In this document: positions 6,157 through 13,502 of the stretch, piece by piece
Layout: every line of letters starts with the position of its first letter
How positions within the stretch are numbered: the stretch's first letter is position 1
NCBI GenBank assembly: GCA_016295375.1
Contig: JAEDLI010000039.1
Coordinates: forward strand, 1-19,230
Length of the DNA stretch: 19,230 bases
Source of the DNA: Fibrobacter sp.
GTDB lineage: Bacteria; Fibrobacterota; Fibrobacteria; Fibrobacterales; Fibrobacteraceae
Direction of reading: 5' to 3'
The notes under the pieces: generated by a model
What the model was told of the DNA's origin: nothing
Seen by the model: only the letters and a program-made list of their open reading frames with translations
Database searches by the model: none
Translations under genes and position numbers: made by a program

Positions 6157-9100
6157 ATGGTCGAAGAGGGTCTTGAATCAAGCGTGCCGAATGAACCTGC
6201 CCTGGTGCAGGTCCTCGAGGGCGTGCGCACCCTGGAGCCACACCCGAGGCTCCCAGATTTCGATTTCGAGAGTCTGAAGGACTATTCCCGCATATTGCCC
6301 GCCATGCTGCCGAACTTTCCGGACTTTTGCCCCGCCGGCAATTTCCGCAAGAGCTACGCCGACGAGCTCACCTCCTGCACGGATTTTCTTTCGGGCTACG
6401 AGGATTTCAAGACCTTCACGGAACATTTCAGGGCCTACAACTTCAAGACTTTCCTGATGGAAGGGGAAAATCTGAAGCTTTTCCACAAGCCGCCCTGGCA
6501 CTGGAGTTTCCAGCAGGAGAAAGACAGGGCCATCATCCAGTCGGGGCTTGCGGTGGCGGGTCTCATGGGAGCCCTGTGCTGCATTTCGCCGGGGAACTTT
6601 TCGTGGCACCACTACACGGTGCGTTACCTGCACCTTTCGCTCCTCACGGCGTTCCACCTGGTGCGCAAAGGCTGCATTTACCCGCAGATTTTCTGGGTCC
6701 AGCGGGACACCGCCCAGATGCGCTGGCTCCCCACCACCTTCATTCCCGAAATCAAGGCACTGGTGGACCAGCTGGAACAGAAGGCCCCCGAAAAGTTCGC
6801 CTTCACCGCCAAGGACGAGGAATACCTGGAAATAGACTCCCCCGCTCTCCACGTGCTTTCGCTGTTTATCGGGGCGCTACTCCGTTTTGCCCGGACCTAC
6901 AAGCGGCCGGTCAAGTCCAACCACGGGAATCTGCTGAGCTTTTTCTTTGACGGGGTTTCCGGAAAGTTGGGGGCCAGCGGGCATGCCATTCTCGAAAAAA
7001 TCCGGCAGTGGTTCTCGGTGTTCGGGCATTTCGACCTGCGGAGCCAGATTCTTTTCAAGGCGTGGGAGTCCGGCGACGACGTGTCCCTGGAAATCTTTGT
7101 AGATGGAGCGCGCCTTGCCACCCTTTTCCAGACAAACGATTCCAGGCTCGTGCCCCTGCAGAAAATCCTCTACGGGGTAGCGGAATTTTTCAAGCCCCTG
7201 GAAGCCTACCTGGACAGCCGGGGCGAAACTCCCGTAGTCATGCAGGGGGCAAAGTTGCTCCAGTTTTTGCAGGACTGCCTCAAGAAACTCGAGATTATGG
7301 GAATCCGCACGGAGATTCCCGAAAAGCTTTTGCATATCAACAAGCCCAAGGCCAAGATGCGGCTCCAGGGAAGCATGAGTTTCGGGATGTTCTCCGCTGG
7401 AGACCTGCTGGACTTTGACTGGCAGGTGGCCCTGGGCGACGAGCAGATTTCGCCACAGGAATTTCTGGAACTGGCCGCACAGGCAGACGGCCTGCTGAAA
7501 TACAAGTCGGAATACATCGAGATTTCGGCCCAGGACATCGAAGAAATCACGAAGCAGGTGGAAGCCCCCAAGGAGCAGGCCCAGGCCACACAGTCCAAGC
7601 TGGTGCAGGCGGCCCTTACCGGCGATTGCGACGGTGTGCCCATCACCCTGACCGAAGAGACCAGGGCCCAGATTGACGCCTGGCGGGGCGAGACGGAAAT
7701 CACGCTGCCCGAAGGCCTGAACGCCACGCTGCGCCCCTACCAGAAGCGGGGCTACTCTTGGATGTACAAGAACCTGGAAATCGGCTTCGGCTGTATTCTG
7801 GCCGACGACATGGGCCTCGGCAAGACCCTCCAGGTTATCGCCTACTTGCTGAAAATCAAAGAAGAGGGCAAGCTCAAGGAGCACAAGGCCCTGGTGGTAA
7901 TGCCCGCGGGCCTGCTGTGCAACTGGCAGGTAGAAATCAAGAAGTTCGCCCCCGCCCTCACCTTCACCGCCTACCACGGCGGAAACCGGGACCTGCAAAA
8001 GTTCAACTCCGACATTTTGCTCACCACCTACGCCACCTTCCGCAAGGATTTCGAGCTTTTGAAAGCGGCCACCTGGCATGCGGTGGTCATCGACGAGGCC
8101 CAGAACATCAAGAACGCGGACAGCGACCAGAGCAAGCTTTTACGCAGCCTGCAGGCCCCCGTAAAAATCGCCATGAGCGGCACTCCCGTGGAAAACCGCC
8201 TCATGGAATTCTGGACCATCATGGACTTTGCAAACCGGGGGTTCTTCCCCAGCGCCCAGGAATTCCGGGAAAAGTACGAGACGCCCATCCAGAAGAACGG
8301 CGACAAGGTGGCCGCCGAGACCTTCAAGAAGATTACCGCACCCTTCATGCTCCGCCGCCTCAAGACGGACAAGAACATCATCAGCGACCTGCCCGACAAG
8401 ATTATCCAGAACGAATACGCCGAACTGACGGCCACCCAGGCGGCCCTTTACAAGCAGACCCTGGACAAGTTCATGGCCATGCTGGAAGAAGAAAAGCAAC
8501 TGGCCGAAATTTCGCAGGACTCCCACGGGCTATTCAAGCGGAAGGGACTCATCTTGCAGATGATCCTTGCCCTCAAACAAATCTGCAACCATCCCGCCAC
8601 GTTCTTGAAGGGGGCGGAAAGCGCCGCCAACGAAGGTGCAGACGGCGCCATCCTCACCTCCGGCAAGCTCCAGATGCTCCTGGACCTGCTTACCTCCATC
8701 CAGGAGCAGGGCGAAAAGACCCTCATCTTTACCCAGTTCGCCGAAATGGGATTTTTGCTGAAGGAATCCATCGAAAAGGAACTGGGCATTTCCGTAGATT
8801 TCTACCACGGGGGCTGCAGCCAGACCCAGCGGAAGAACATGGTGGACTCGTTTCAGCAGGACCCCGAATCCAAGGTGCTGATTCTTTCCCTGAAGGCTGG
8901 CGGCACAGGCCTGAACCTCACCGCCGCCTCCCAGGTCATCCATTACGACCTGTGGTGGAACCCCGCCATCGAGGCCCAGGCCACCGACCGGGCCTTCCGT
9001 ATCGGCCAGACCCGGAACGTGCAGGTCCACCGGTTCATCACCAAGGGCACCTTCGAAGAAAAAATTAACGCCCTCCTGGAAACCAAGAAGGCGATTGCCG

Positions 9101-9201
9101 AAATGACGGTGAGCGCAGGAGAGACCTGGCTTGCGGACCTGAGCGACAGCGAACTTTCCCAGGTATTCCGGCTAGACAGCGCAGAAAACCCGGCAGGCTA
9201 G
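6157..9201 (+). CDS. SNF2-family DEAD/DEAH-box helicase-like ATPase
   Basis: A 1014-residue bacterial SNF2-family protein: an ATP-driven motor that moves along double-stranded DNA and remodels protein-DNA complexes rather than unwinding strands. Residues 1-520 are a bacterial SNF2-specific N-terminal region ending in the EFLELAAQADGLLKYKSEY helical segment seen in YwqA-like proteins. The ATPase core follows: LRPYQKRGYSWM, Walker A DDMGLGKT near 550-557, DEAQ box near 645, SGTPVENR, then helicase lobe 2 with TLIFTQF, LSLKAGGTGLNL, WWNPAIEAQATDRAFRIGQ. All core motifs are intact. The start at 6157 fits the promoter box; an ATG at 6103 would add 18 residues. The next gene is convergent, 13 nt away. 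Likely role is in transcription recycling or DNA repair, not resolvable from sequence. Confidence 0.93.
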   Translation: MVEEGLESSVPNEPALVQVLEGVRTLEPHPRLPDFDFESLKDYSRILPAMLPNFPDFCPAGNFRKSYADELTSCTDFLSGYEDFKTFTEHFRAYNFKTFLMEGENLKLFHKPPWHWSFQQEKDRAIIQSGLAVAGLMGALCCISPGNFSWHHYTVRYLHLSLLTAFHLVRKGCIYPQIFWVQRDTAQMRWLPTTFIPEIKALVDQLEQKAPEKFAFTAKDEEYLEIDSPALHVLSLFIGALLRFARTYKRPVKSNHGNLLSFFFDGVSGKLGASGHAILEKIRQWFSVFGHFDLRSQILFKAWESGDDVSLEIFVDGARLATLFQTNDSRLVPLQKILYGVAEFFKPLEAYLDSRGETPVVMQGAKLLQFLQDCLKKLEIMGIRTEIPEKLLHINKPKAKMRLQGSMSFGMFSAGDLLDFDWQVALGDEQISPQEFLELAAQADGLLKYKSEYIEISAQDIEEITKQVEAPKEQAQATQSKLVQAALTGDCDGVPITLTEETRAQIDAWRGETEITLPEGLNATLRPYQKRGYSWMYKNLEIGFGCILADDMGLGKTLQVIAYLLKIKEEGKLKEHKALVVMPAGLLCNWQVEIKKFAPALTFTAYHGGNRDLQKFNSDILLTTYATFRKDFELLKAATWHAVVIDEAQNIKNADSDQSKLLRSLQAPVKIAMSGTPVENRLMEFWTIMDFANRGFFPSAQEFREKYETPIQKNGDKVAAETFKKITAPFMLRRLKTDKNIISDLPDKIIQNEYAELTATQAALYKQTLDKFMAMLEEEKQLAEISQDSHGLFKRKGLILQMILALKQICNHPATFLKGAESAANEGADGAILTSGKLQMLLDLLTSIQEQGEKTLIFTQFAEMGFLLKESIEKELGISVDFYHGGCSQTQRKNMVDSFQQDPESKVLILSLKAGGTGLNLTAASQVIHYDLWWNPAIEAQATDRAFRIGQTRNVQVHRFITKGTFEEKINALLETKKAIAEMTVSAGETWLADLSDSELSQVFRLDSAENPAG

Positions 9202-9214
9202 GCTACAGGCCAGA

Positions 9215-9427
9215 CTATTCTGCAGGCAGGATAATCTCGATATGGCGGGTGCTCACGTTCAAGAAGTGGGTACGGAACAGGTCCTTTTCGGTCTTGTCGC
9301 TGACCTTCACCTGGGTCACGGCGATAAAGTCCTTGTTCTCGCGGATATAGTCGGTAAGGCGTTCGTCACGGAGGGTGTCGATTTCGCCGGTGATGATAAA
9401 ACTGTCTGTCCAGATTTTTACGAGCAT
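9215..9427 (-). CDS. Small conserved hypothetical protein
   Basis: A 70-residue protein with a beta-rich pattern: MLVKIWTDSFIITGEIDTL, then a charged helix with RLTDYIREN, KDFIAVTQVKV and a last strand HIEIILP. This resembles small DUF6812-like proteins (a strand pair, an R-L-T/S-D-Y/F helix, an FIAVT strand), whose function is unknown. There is no signal peptide or membrane segment. Reality is supported by the promoter arrangement: on the minus strand TTTG (9463-9460), 20 nt, then TATATTTA (9439-9432), then only 4 nt to ATG. That spacing gives a leaderless transcript. It is convergent with the helicase gene and divergent from the LOG-family gene. Confidence 0.65.
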   Translation of the reverse strand: MLVKIWTDSFIITGEIDTLRDERLTDYIRENKDFIAVTQVKVSDKTEKDLFRTHFLNVSTRHIEIILPAE

Positions 9428-9431
9428 AACC

Positions 9432-9463
9432 TAAATATAACGATTTTTTCAAATGAAAGCAAA
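9432..9463 (-). promoter_or_regulatory. Bacteroidetes-type -33/-7 promoter
   Basis: Minus strand: TTTG (9463-9460), a 20-nt spacer, TATATTTA (9439-9432), then GGTT and ATG. This is the clearest two-element match in the window to the TTTG / TAnnTTTG promoter of Bacteroidetes. Confidence 0.6.
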
Positions 9464-9501
9464 AAAAAGTGTTTTTTTGTTGCTTTTTGCGGTTTCTAAA
9501 G

Positions 9502-9520
9502 GTATTTTTTCAAAAAATAC
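9502..9520. promoter_or_regulatory. 9-bp inverted repeat upstream of LOG gene
   Basis: GTATTTTTT (9502-9510) and AAAAAATAC (9512-9520) form a perfect inverted repeat 21 nt before the LOG-gene ribosome-binding site. It could be an operator, a leader hairpin or part of the promoter (TATTTTTT resembles a -7 box). Confidence 0.35.
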
Positions 9521-9552
9521 TTCTAGATCCTAGCCCCTACAAGGAGACCACC

Positions 9553-10353
9553 ATGGCAGCAAAGAAGAAAAAAGCAATTTCGACCATTCCGGGCAAGATG
9601 ATTTACCACAACATGGACTTTATCGACAGCGACAGTGGCCGCCCCATCAGGATTATCGCCGAATTCATGGCACCCAACCAGATTTTCCAGCAGGAAGGTG
9701 TCCAGAACACCATCGTGTTCTTCGGTTCGGCCCGCACGCTGCCCATGGCAGAAATCAAGAAGCGCATGAAGGGCTGCAAGGACAAAAAGGAACTGGCCCG
9801 CCTTAAACGTCTGGAAACCGTAGCGGAATACTACGACGCCGCCCACGAACTGGGCGCAAAGCTTGGCCGCTGGGCCAACAAGCAGCACAAGGGTTTTGCC
9901 ATCATGACCGGCGGCGGCCCGGGCATCATGGAAGCGGGCAACCGTGGCGCCAACGACGTAGGAACTTCTTCCGTCGGCCTCAACATCAGGCTCCCCTTCG
10001 AGCAGCACCCCAACCCCTATATCGACGACGAACTGAACCTGCAGTTCCGCTACTTCTTTATCCGTAAATACTGGTTCATGAAGCTGGCCAGGGCCATGGT
10101 AGTTTTCCCCGGCGGTTTTGGCACCCTGGACGAGATGTTCGAAATCCTCACCCTCATCCAAACCAAGAAATACGGTGACCGCATGCCCGTGGTCATTTTT
10201 GGCAGCAAGTACTGGAACAAGGTTCTCAACTGGAACTACCTGGCCGAAACAGGAATGATCGACAAGGAAGACATCAAGCTGTTCCATTTCTGCGACACGG
10301 TAGATGACGCCTACAACGTGATTACCAAAGCCTTGGAAAAGACGATGGAATAA
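9553..10353 (+). CDS. LOG-family protein (cytokinin-riboside monophosphate phosphoribohydrolase type)
   Basis: A 266-residue Rossmann-fold protein of the LOG family (TIGR00730, formerly called lysine decarboxylase-like). Members hydrolyse nucleoside 5'-monophosphates to base and ribose 5-phosphate. The family motifs are intact: FFGSAR near the first strand, MTGGGPGIMEAGNRGA near residues 117-132, and PGGFGTLDEMFE near 186-197 with the catalytic Glu. The LOG core is preceded by about 50 extra residues, including a Lys-rich start MAAKKKKA, so it belongs to the longer bacterial subgroup. The start at 9553 is chosen because AAGGAG lies 6 nt upstream; an in-frame upstream start at 9469 has no such site. 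It is probably monocistronic. Substrate in this organism is unknown; nucleotide salvage is the safest role. Confidence 0.9.
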   Translation: MAAKKKKAISTIPGKMIYHNMDFIDSDSGRPIRIIAEFMAPNQIFQQEGVQNTIVFFGSARTLPMAEIKKRMKGCKDKKELARLKRLETVAEYYDAAHELGAKLGRWANKQHKGFAIMTGGGPGIMEAGNRGANDVGTSSVGLNIRLPFEQHPNPYIDDELNLQFRYFFIRKYWFMKLARAMVVFPGGFGTLDEMFEILTLIQTKKYGDRMPVVIFGSKYWNKVLNWNYLAETGMIDKEDIKLFHFCDTVDDAYNVITKALEKTME

Positions 10354-10387
10354 GCCTTCGGCACAGTTACGCCCTACGGGCTTATTA

Positions 10388-10540
10388 GAAGTTACTAGTT
10401 AATAGTTGATGGTTGATAGTTGATAGATTGGGGCACCTGCGGTGCAGTTATCAGTTACTAGTTAATAGTTACTAGATTATCTTGTATCAAGAAGTTTCTT
10501 GAAACCTGCAACACTAGTAACTCAGAACTAGTAACTCGGA
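10388..10540. repeat. Cluster of AGTTACTAGTTAATAGTT direct and inverted repeats
   Basis: An 18-nt unit AGTTACTAGTTAATAGTT occurs identically at 10390-10407 and 10453-10470. The inverse of its core, ACTAGTAACT, occurs at 10513-10522 and 10527-10536, so the ends can pair over about 140 nt. Between them are a GCACC/GGTGC hairpin (10433-10445), degenerate AGTTGATAGTTGATAG units, and a perfect TCAAGAA/TTCTTGA palindrome (10487-10502). It has no coding potential. It fills the gap between the LOG and kinase genes. Confidence 0.75.
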
Positions 10541-10551
10541 ACTCTTTTTTC

Positions 10552-10559
10552 TACATTTG
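10552..10559 (+). promoter_or_regulatory. TAnnTTTG promoter box of the kinase gene
   Basis: TACATTTG lies 4 nt before ATG 10564, preceded by a T-tract (CTTTTTTC). No Shine-Dalgarno exists between box and start, so a leaderless mRNA is predicted. Confidence 0.6.
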
Positions 10560-10563
10560 GAGT

Positions 10564-11661
10564 ATGTTGCGAAACATCTTGGCAGAGACTCTGGATCGGG
10601 TTTCCCGCAACCTGGCACTCCGGCCACATTACACCATGGAAGAATACCAAAGGTGGTTCGACCAGAACCCGGAATTCTTGCACAGCGGCGCCATGGAAAA
10701 AATCGAGCTGGTGGAACCCCTCACCCTGGAGGGCACCAACAACCTGTATCGGGCAAATTTCTGGATTGAGCATCCCGGTTACAGCGACCTCTTTGGCGAG
10801 CGGGAAATCGTCGTGAAAATCTGCAAATTCTGGGCAGCACCGGGCAAGAATCGCCTCCACCGTCTGAACATGCTCCTGAGCGCATTCCAGGACGAAATCC
10901 GCATCAACAACCTGATTCGCGCCACCAACATCGAAGGCGTGGTCCAGAGCTTTGGCGGAGGCCTCGCCGGCAGGCACCCTTACCTCAAGATGGAATTCAT
11001 CAAGGGCTGCTCCTTGGACAAGATGTTCAAGACAAAGCTCACCGACGACGAGATCCTCCACCGCATCGCCCAGATAGCCTACCTGGCCAACACCATCAGC
11101 CAGCTGCACTACTACCAGGTCATCCACAAAGACTTGAAGCCCAAGAACCTGCTCTTGTGCCAGAACCCCCTGCACAAGAACAACCACAAGATTCTCATCT
11201 GCGATTTCGGTTACGCCCAAGCGAAACTGCGAGAGACGGTGAACGAGTACGGCGGACAGCTCACGCCCTGCTACAGCGCTCCCGAGCAGGCCATCATGGG
11301 CGAGAACCTTTCGTCTTCGGTGGACTATTTCAGCTTCGGCATCATCGTCCACGAATACCTTACCGGCGAAAAACTGTTCCCACGGGCCATGGACATCTTT
11401 ACCGAAGACGGCTACCGCATTACAGACCGGTATTTGGAATACCTAAAGACCGGCCGGGAAAACAAGTTCCAGGACCCAAGATTCCCGGAGCTTTCGGAAT
11501 GGATCGACCGGCTCACCATTTTTGACAGTTTCGAGCGGATGCAAAGCTGCCCGAACCTTTTTGAAATCGCGCACAAATTAAGGGAAAAGGTCAACGCCCT
11601 GGGATACCGGGACGTGAACACCGACTTCTTGTGGAACCAGCTCAGGGAATACAACCGGTAG
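10564..11661 (+). CDS. Hanks-type serine/threonine protein kinase
   Basis: A 365-residue eukaryotic-like protein kinase. Visible motifs: the ATP-anchoring Lys85 in IVVKIC, helix-C Glu111 in QDEIRINNL, catalytic loop HKDLKPKNLLL (Asp190, Asn195; the common HRD is HKD here), DFG at 214-216 and the APE motif (SAPEQ) near 239-243. A glycine-rich loop is not obvious (LEGTNNLYRA takes its place). All catalytic residues are present, so activity is likely. There is no transmembrane helix or extracellular sensor domain, unlike PknB-type kinases; about 45 residues precede the kinase fold. The next gene, a membrane protein, begins 4 nt after the stop, so the kinase may act at the membrane through it. 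Substrates are unknown. Confidence 0.9.
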   Translation: MLRNILAETLDRVSRNLALRPHYTMEEYQRWFDQNPEFLHSGAMEKIELVEPLTLEGTNNLYRANFWIEHPGYSDLFGEREIVVKICKFWAAPGKNRLHRLNMLLSAFQDEIRINNLIRATNIEGVVQSFGGGLAGRHPYLKMEFIKGCSLDKMFKTKLTDDEILHRIAQIAYLANTISQLHYYQVIHKDLKPKNLLLCQNPLHKNNHKILICDFGYAQAKLRETVNEYGGQLTPCYSAPEQAIMGENLSSSVDYFSFGIIVHEYLTGEKLFPRAMDIFTEDGYRITDRYLEYLKTGRENKFQDPRFPELSEWIDRLTIFDSFERMQSCPNLFEIAHKLREKVNALGYRDVNTDFLWNQLREYNR

Positions 11662-11665
11662 TGTC

Positions 11666-13177
11666 ATGGGAGACATTTTGAACAGCGTCAAGGATTTTTT
11701 GAAAGGACTCAAGGTCCACCACTATACCGTTTTCGGACTGGTGATTGCCATCGGCATTTTCAACGCCGTCACCGCCCTTTCGCCGCAAATCAAGCAGAAA
11801 CAGCGGGAATCCAACATCGAGAAAACCTTTGACCAGTGGTGGGAAGAGGAAGGAGCCAAGCAGTTCGAATCCGTTGGCCTCAAGGCCGACGAAAAGACCC
11901 GTAACGAAGAATTCGAGCAGTTCCGAGACCGCTACCTGAAAGAGAACGGCGCCCTGATAGTAGAAGACCGCGTAGAACAGATGAAAAAGGAATTCCGGGA
12001 ATGGTGGGAAATCAAGGGCGGCAAGGAAGAATTTATCAAGGAGCACAACTACTATCCTAAAGAAAATGACTTTGTCCGCGAGCAGAACAAATGGGTCAAG
12101 GCCTACACCGACAAGCACCTGCGCTACCGCCTGGCCTTTGTGCCTGCCGAAGAGGAATACGACCGACTTTTGACCAGCTGGATTCTTTTCCCGGGGGTAT
12201 TAAGCTTCTTGCTGTTCGCAGGATTCTTCTGCTTTGCCTACTACAGGCTTTCAGACCGGTGGGGCGTAGCGGTTGCGTCCGGCATTGCAGCAGGACTTGT
12301 CCTCATTGGCGGAATTTTCGTGTCTCTCTTTACGGCAACGTCCTTCTTTGACCACTACGCGGTAGAGCGGTACATGGGCGCAAGTGTCGCCCTGTGCTTT
12401 ATGCTGGGAGCGGTAGCGTTCCCGCCTTCTAACGACAAGGTCTCGGCACTCACAAAAGGGATTGCCATCGCAGGTGTTGCCTTGGATGTTCTGGTGAACT
12501 TCGCGCTGAATGGCGGCATTTTCGGCGCCGTGGGCATTGCAAGCCTCATAACCTTTGGGCTTGGCGCCTTGGCCGGAAGCAAGATTCCCCGCAGGCTCAA
12601 GACTATCCAAGAGCACCAGGCCGACGCCCTGGCAGAACGTCTCAAGAAAAACGCGGCGGCAAACCCGATGGCCGCGCGGAAAGCTCGGAACAGGGCCCTC
12701 ATAGACCAAGGACTGGACGAGGCCAACAAGGCCCACTACGAAGCCGCTCAGCGGACGCTGAGCCAGGCAATGAACGCCCTCTTGCAGGAACACCCCGTCG
12801 ATTCCCCCGCCATCAAGAAACTTGCGGACCTGATGACCAGCCCCAGCGTGTTTATCGAGGTTCCCAGCGCCCAGTGGCTGGAATGGGGTGAAACGGCCAA
12901 ATCCAAGACCAGCCTGGATTCTGCCCTTGTCCTTCTGGAAAAAGGTCTTTCCCTGGAAACCAACGTGACCCTTGCTCGCCGCGCCCTCTACAACATCGGC
13001 GAAATCCGGGTCAACAGAAATTGGGATTTGGAGCAGGGTATCGCAAGGCTCAACAAGGTTCTGGAACTGGGCGATGGCGATATCCTGGCCGTGCAGGCCC
13101 GCAAGATGCTTGCCAAAGCCGAAAGCCTGAAACCCACCAAGGAAGAGAGCGCGCCCGAACAAGAGCCCGAAACATAA
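11666..13177 (+). CDS. Multi-pass membrane protein with helical-repeat C-terminus, partner of the kinase
   Basis: A 503-residue protein I cannot assign to a named family. One transmembrane helix lies at about residues 20-38 (YTVFGLVIAIGIFNAV). Residues 40-165 are a long charged, helical region rich in Glu/Lys with repeated WW-E/EWWEIKGGKEEF-like stretches. Then come about five hydrophobic helices (about 173-192, 200-222, 238-254, 264-280, 283-300). The C-terminal 200 residues are soluble and helical, with TPR-like repeats (LDEANKAHYEAAQRTLSQAM; ALVLLEKGLSLETN; EQGIARLNKVLELG), suggesting protein binding on the cytoplasmic side. It starts 4 nt after the kinase stop, so both are co-translated, and it could anchor or be phosphorylated by the kinase. 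Topology was judged by eye. Confidence 0.8.
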   Translation: MGDILNSVKDFLKGLKVHHYTVFGLVIAIGIFNAVTALSPQIKQKQRESNIEKTFDQWWEEEGAKQFESVGLKADEKTRNEEFEQFRDRYLKENGALIVEDRVEQMKKEFREWWEIKGGKEEFIKEHNYYPKENDFVREQNKWVKAYTDKHLRYRLAFVPAEEEYDRLLTSWILFPGVLSFLLFAGFFCFAYYRLSDRWGVAVASGIAAGLVLIGGIFVSLFTATSFFDHYAVERYMGASVALCFMLGAVAFPPSNDKVSALTKGIAIAGVALDVLVNFALNGGIFGAVGIASLITFGLGALAGSKIPRRLKTIQEHQADALAERLKKNAAANPMAARKARNRALIDQGLDEANKAHYEAAQRTLSQAMNALLQEHPVDSPAIKKLADLMTSPSVFIEVPSAQWLEWGETAKSKTSLDSALVLLEKGLSLETNVTLARRALYNIGEIRVNRNWDLEQGIARLNKVLELGDGDILAVQARKMLAKAESLKPTKEESAPEQEPET

Positions 13178-13234
13178 CCTTTCCATAGTCACCCCACGCA
13201 TCCCTCCCCGAGCCTGCCCCGAACCTGTTCCGGG

Positions 13235-13281
13235 GTCATCCCCGATTACCCTCCCTTGTCATCCCCGACTTGGTCGGGGAT
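13235..13281. repeat. GTCATCCCCGA repeats with perfect hairpin
   Basis: GTCATCCCCGA occurs twice (13235-13245 and 13258-13268). The second copy begins a perfect 9-bp hairpin, ATCCCCGAC / GTCGGGGAT (13261-13281) with a TTG loop. It is a typical dispersed GC-rich palindrome. It may act as a terminator for the upstream gene, with the ferredoxin promoter starting 14 nt further on. Confidence 0.6.
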
Positions 13282-13294
13282 CTCCCATATTTTA

Positions 13295-13302
13295 TATATT
13301 TC
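13295..13302 (+). promoter_or_regulatory. TAnnTTT promoter box of ferredoxin gene
   Basis: TATATTTC (one mismatch to TAnnTTTG) lies 5 nt before ATG 13308, with no ribosome-binding site in between, again predicting a leaderless transcript. Confidence 0.5.
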
Positions 13303-13307
13303 ACAAT

Positions 13308-13502
13308 ATGAAAAGACTGGTCCACAACAGAGAAAAATGCCTGGAATGTGCAGGCTGCGTTGGCGTATGCCCCGCCATGGCGCTTGACATGTATAACCTG
13401 GACCTGCAAATCGACCACGAGAAATGCACCAAGTGCGGCACTTGCACCAGGGCATGCCCCGTAGGGGCACTGACGCTTGAGGAGGTGGCCGATGCTTTGT
13501 GA
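13308..13502 (+). CDS. 2[4Fe-4S] ferredoxin
   Basis: A 64-residue bacterial ferredoxin. Two complete cluster motifs are visible: Cys11-x2-Cys14-x2-Cys17-x3-Cys21-Pro and Cys40-x2-Cys43-x2-Cys46-x3-Cys50-Pro. It is a small cytoplasmic low-potential electron carrier. Its last 11 bases overlap the start of the flavoprotein reductase gene, whose GGAGG ribosome-binding site lies inside the ferredoxin coding sequence, so the two are translationally coupled and likely form an electron-donor/reductase pair. Archaeal geranylgeranyl reductases are known to take electrons from a ferredoxin, which fits this arrangement. Confidence 0.94.
   Translation: MKRLVHNREKCLECAGCVGVCPAMALDMYNLDLQIDHEKCTKCGTCTRACPVGALTLEEVADAL

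Noticed and set aside
6178..9030. Long open frames antisense to, or in other frames of, the helicase gene
   Set aside because: They arise from GC-rich codon structure, have low-complexity composition without domains, and lack promoters or ribosome-binding sites.
10388..10540. CRISPR array
   Set aside because: Only two full repeat copies exist, spacing is irregular, inverted copies are present, and no cas genes are near.
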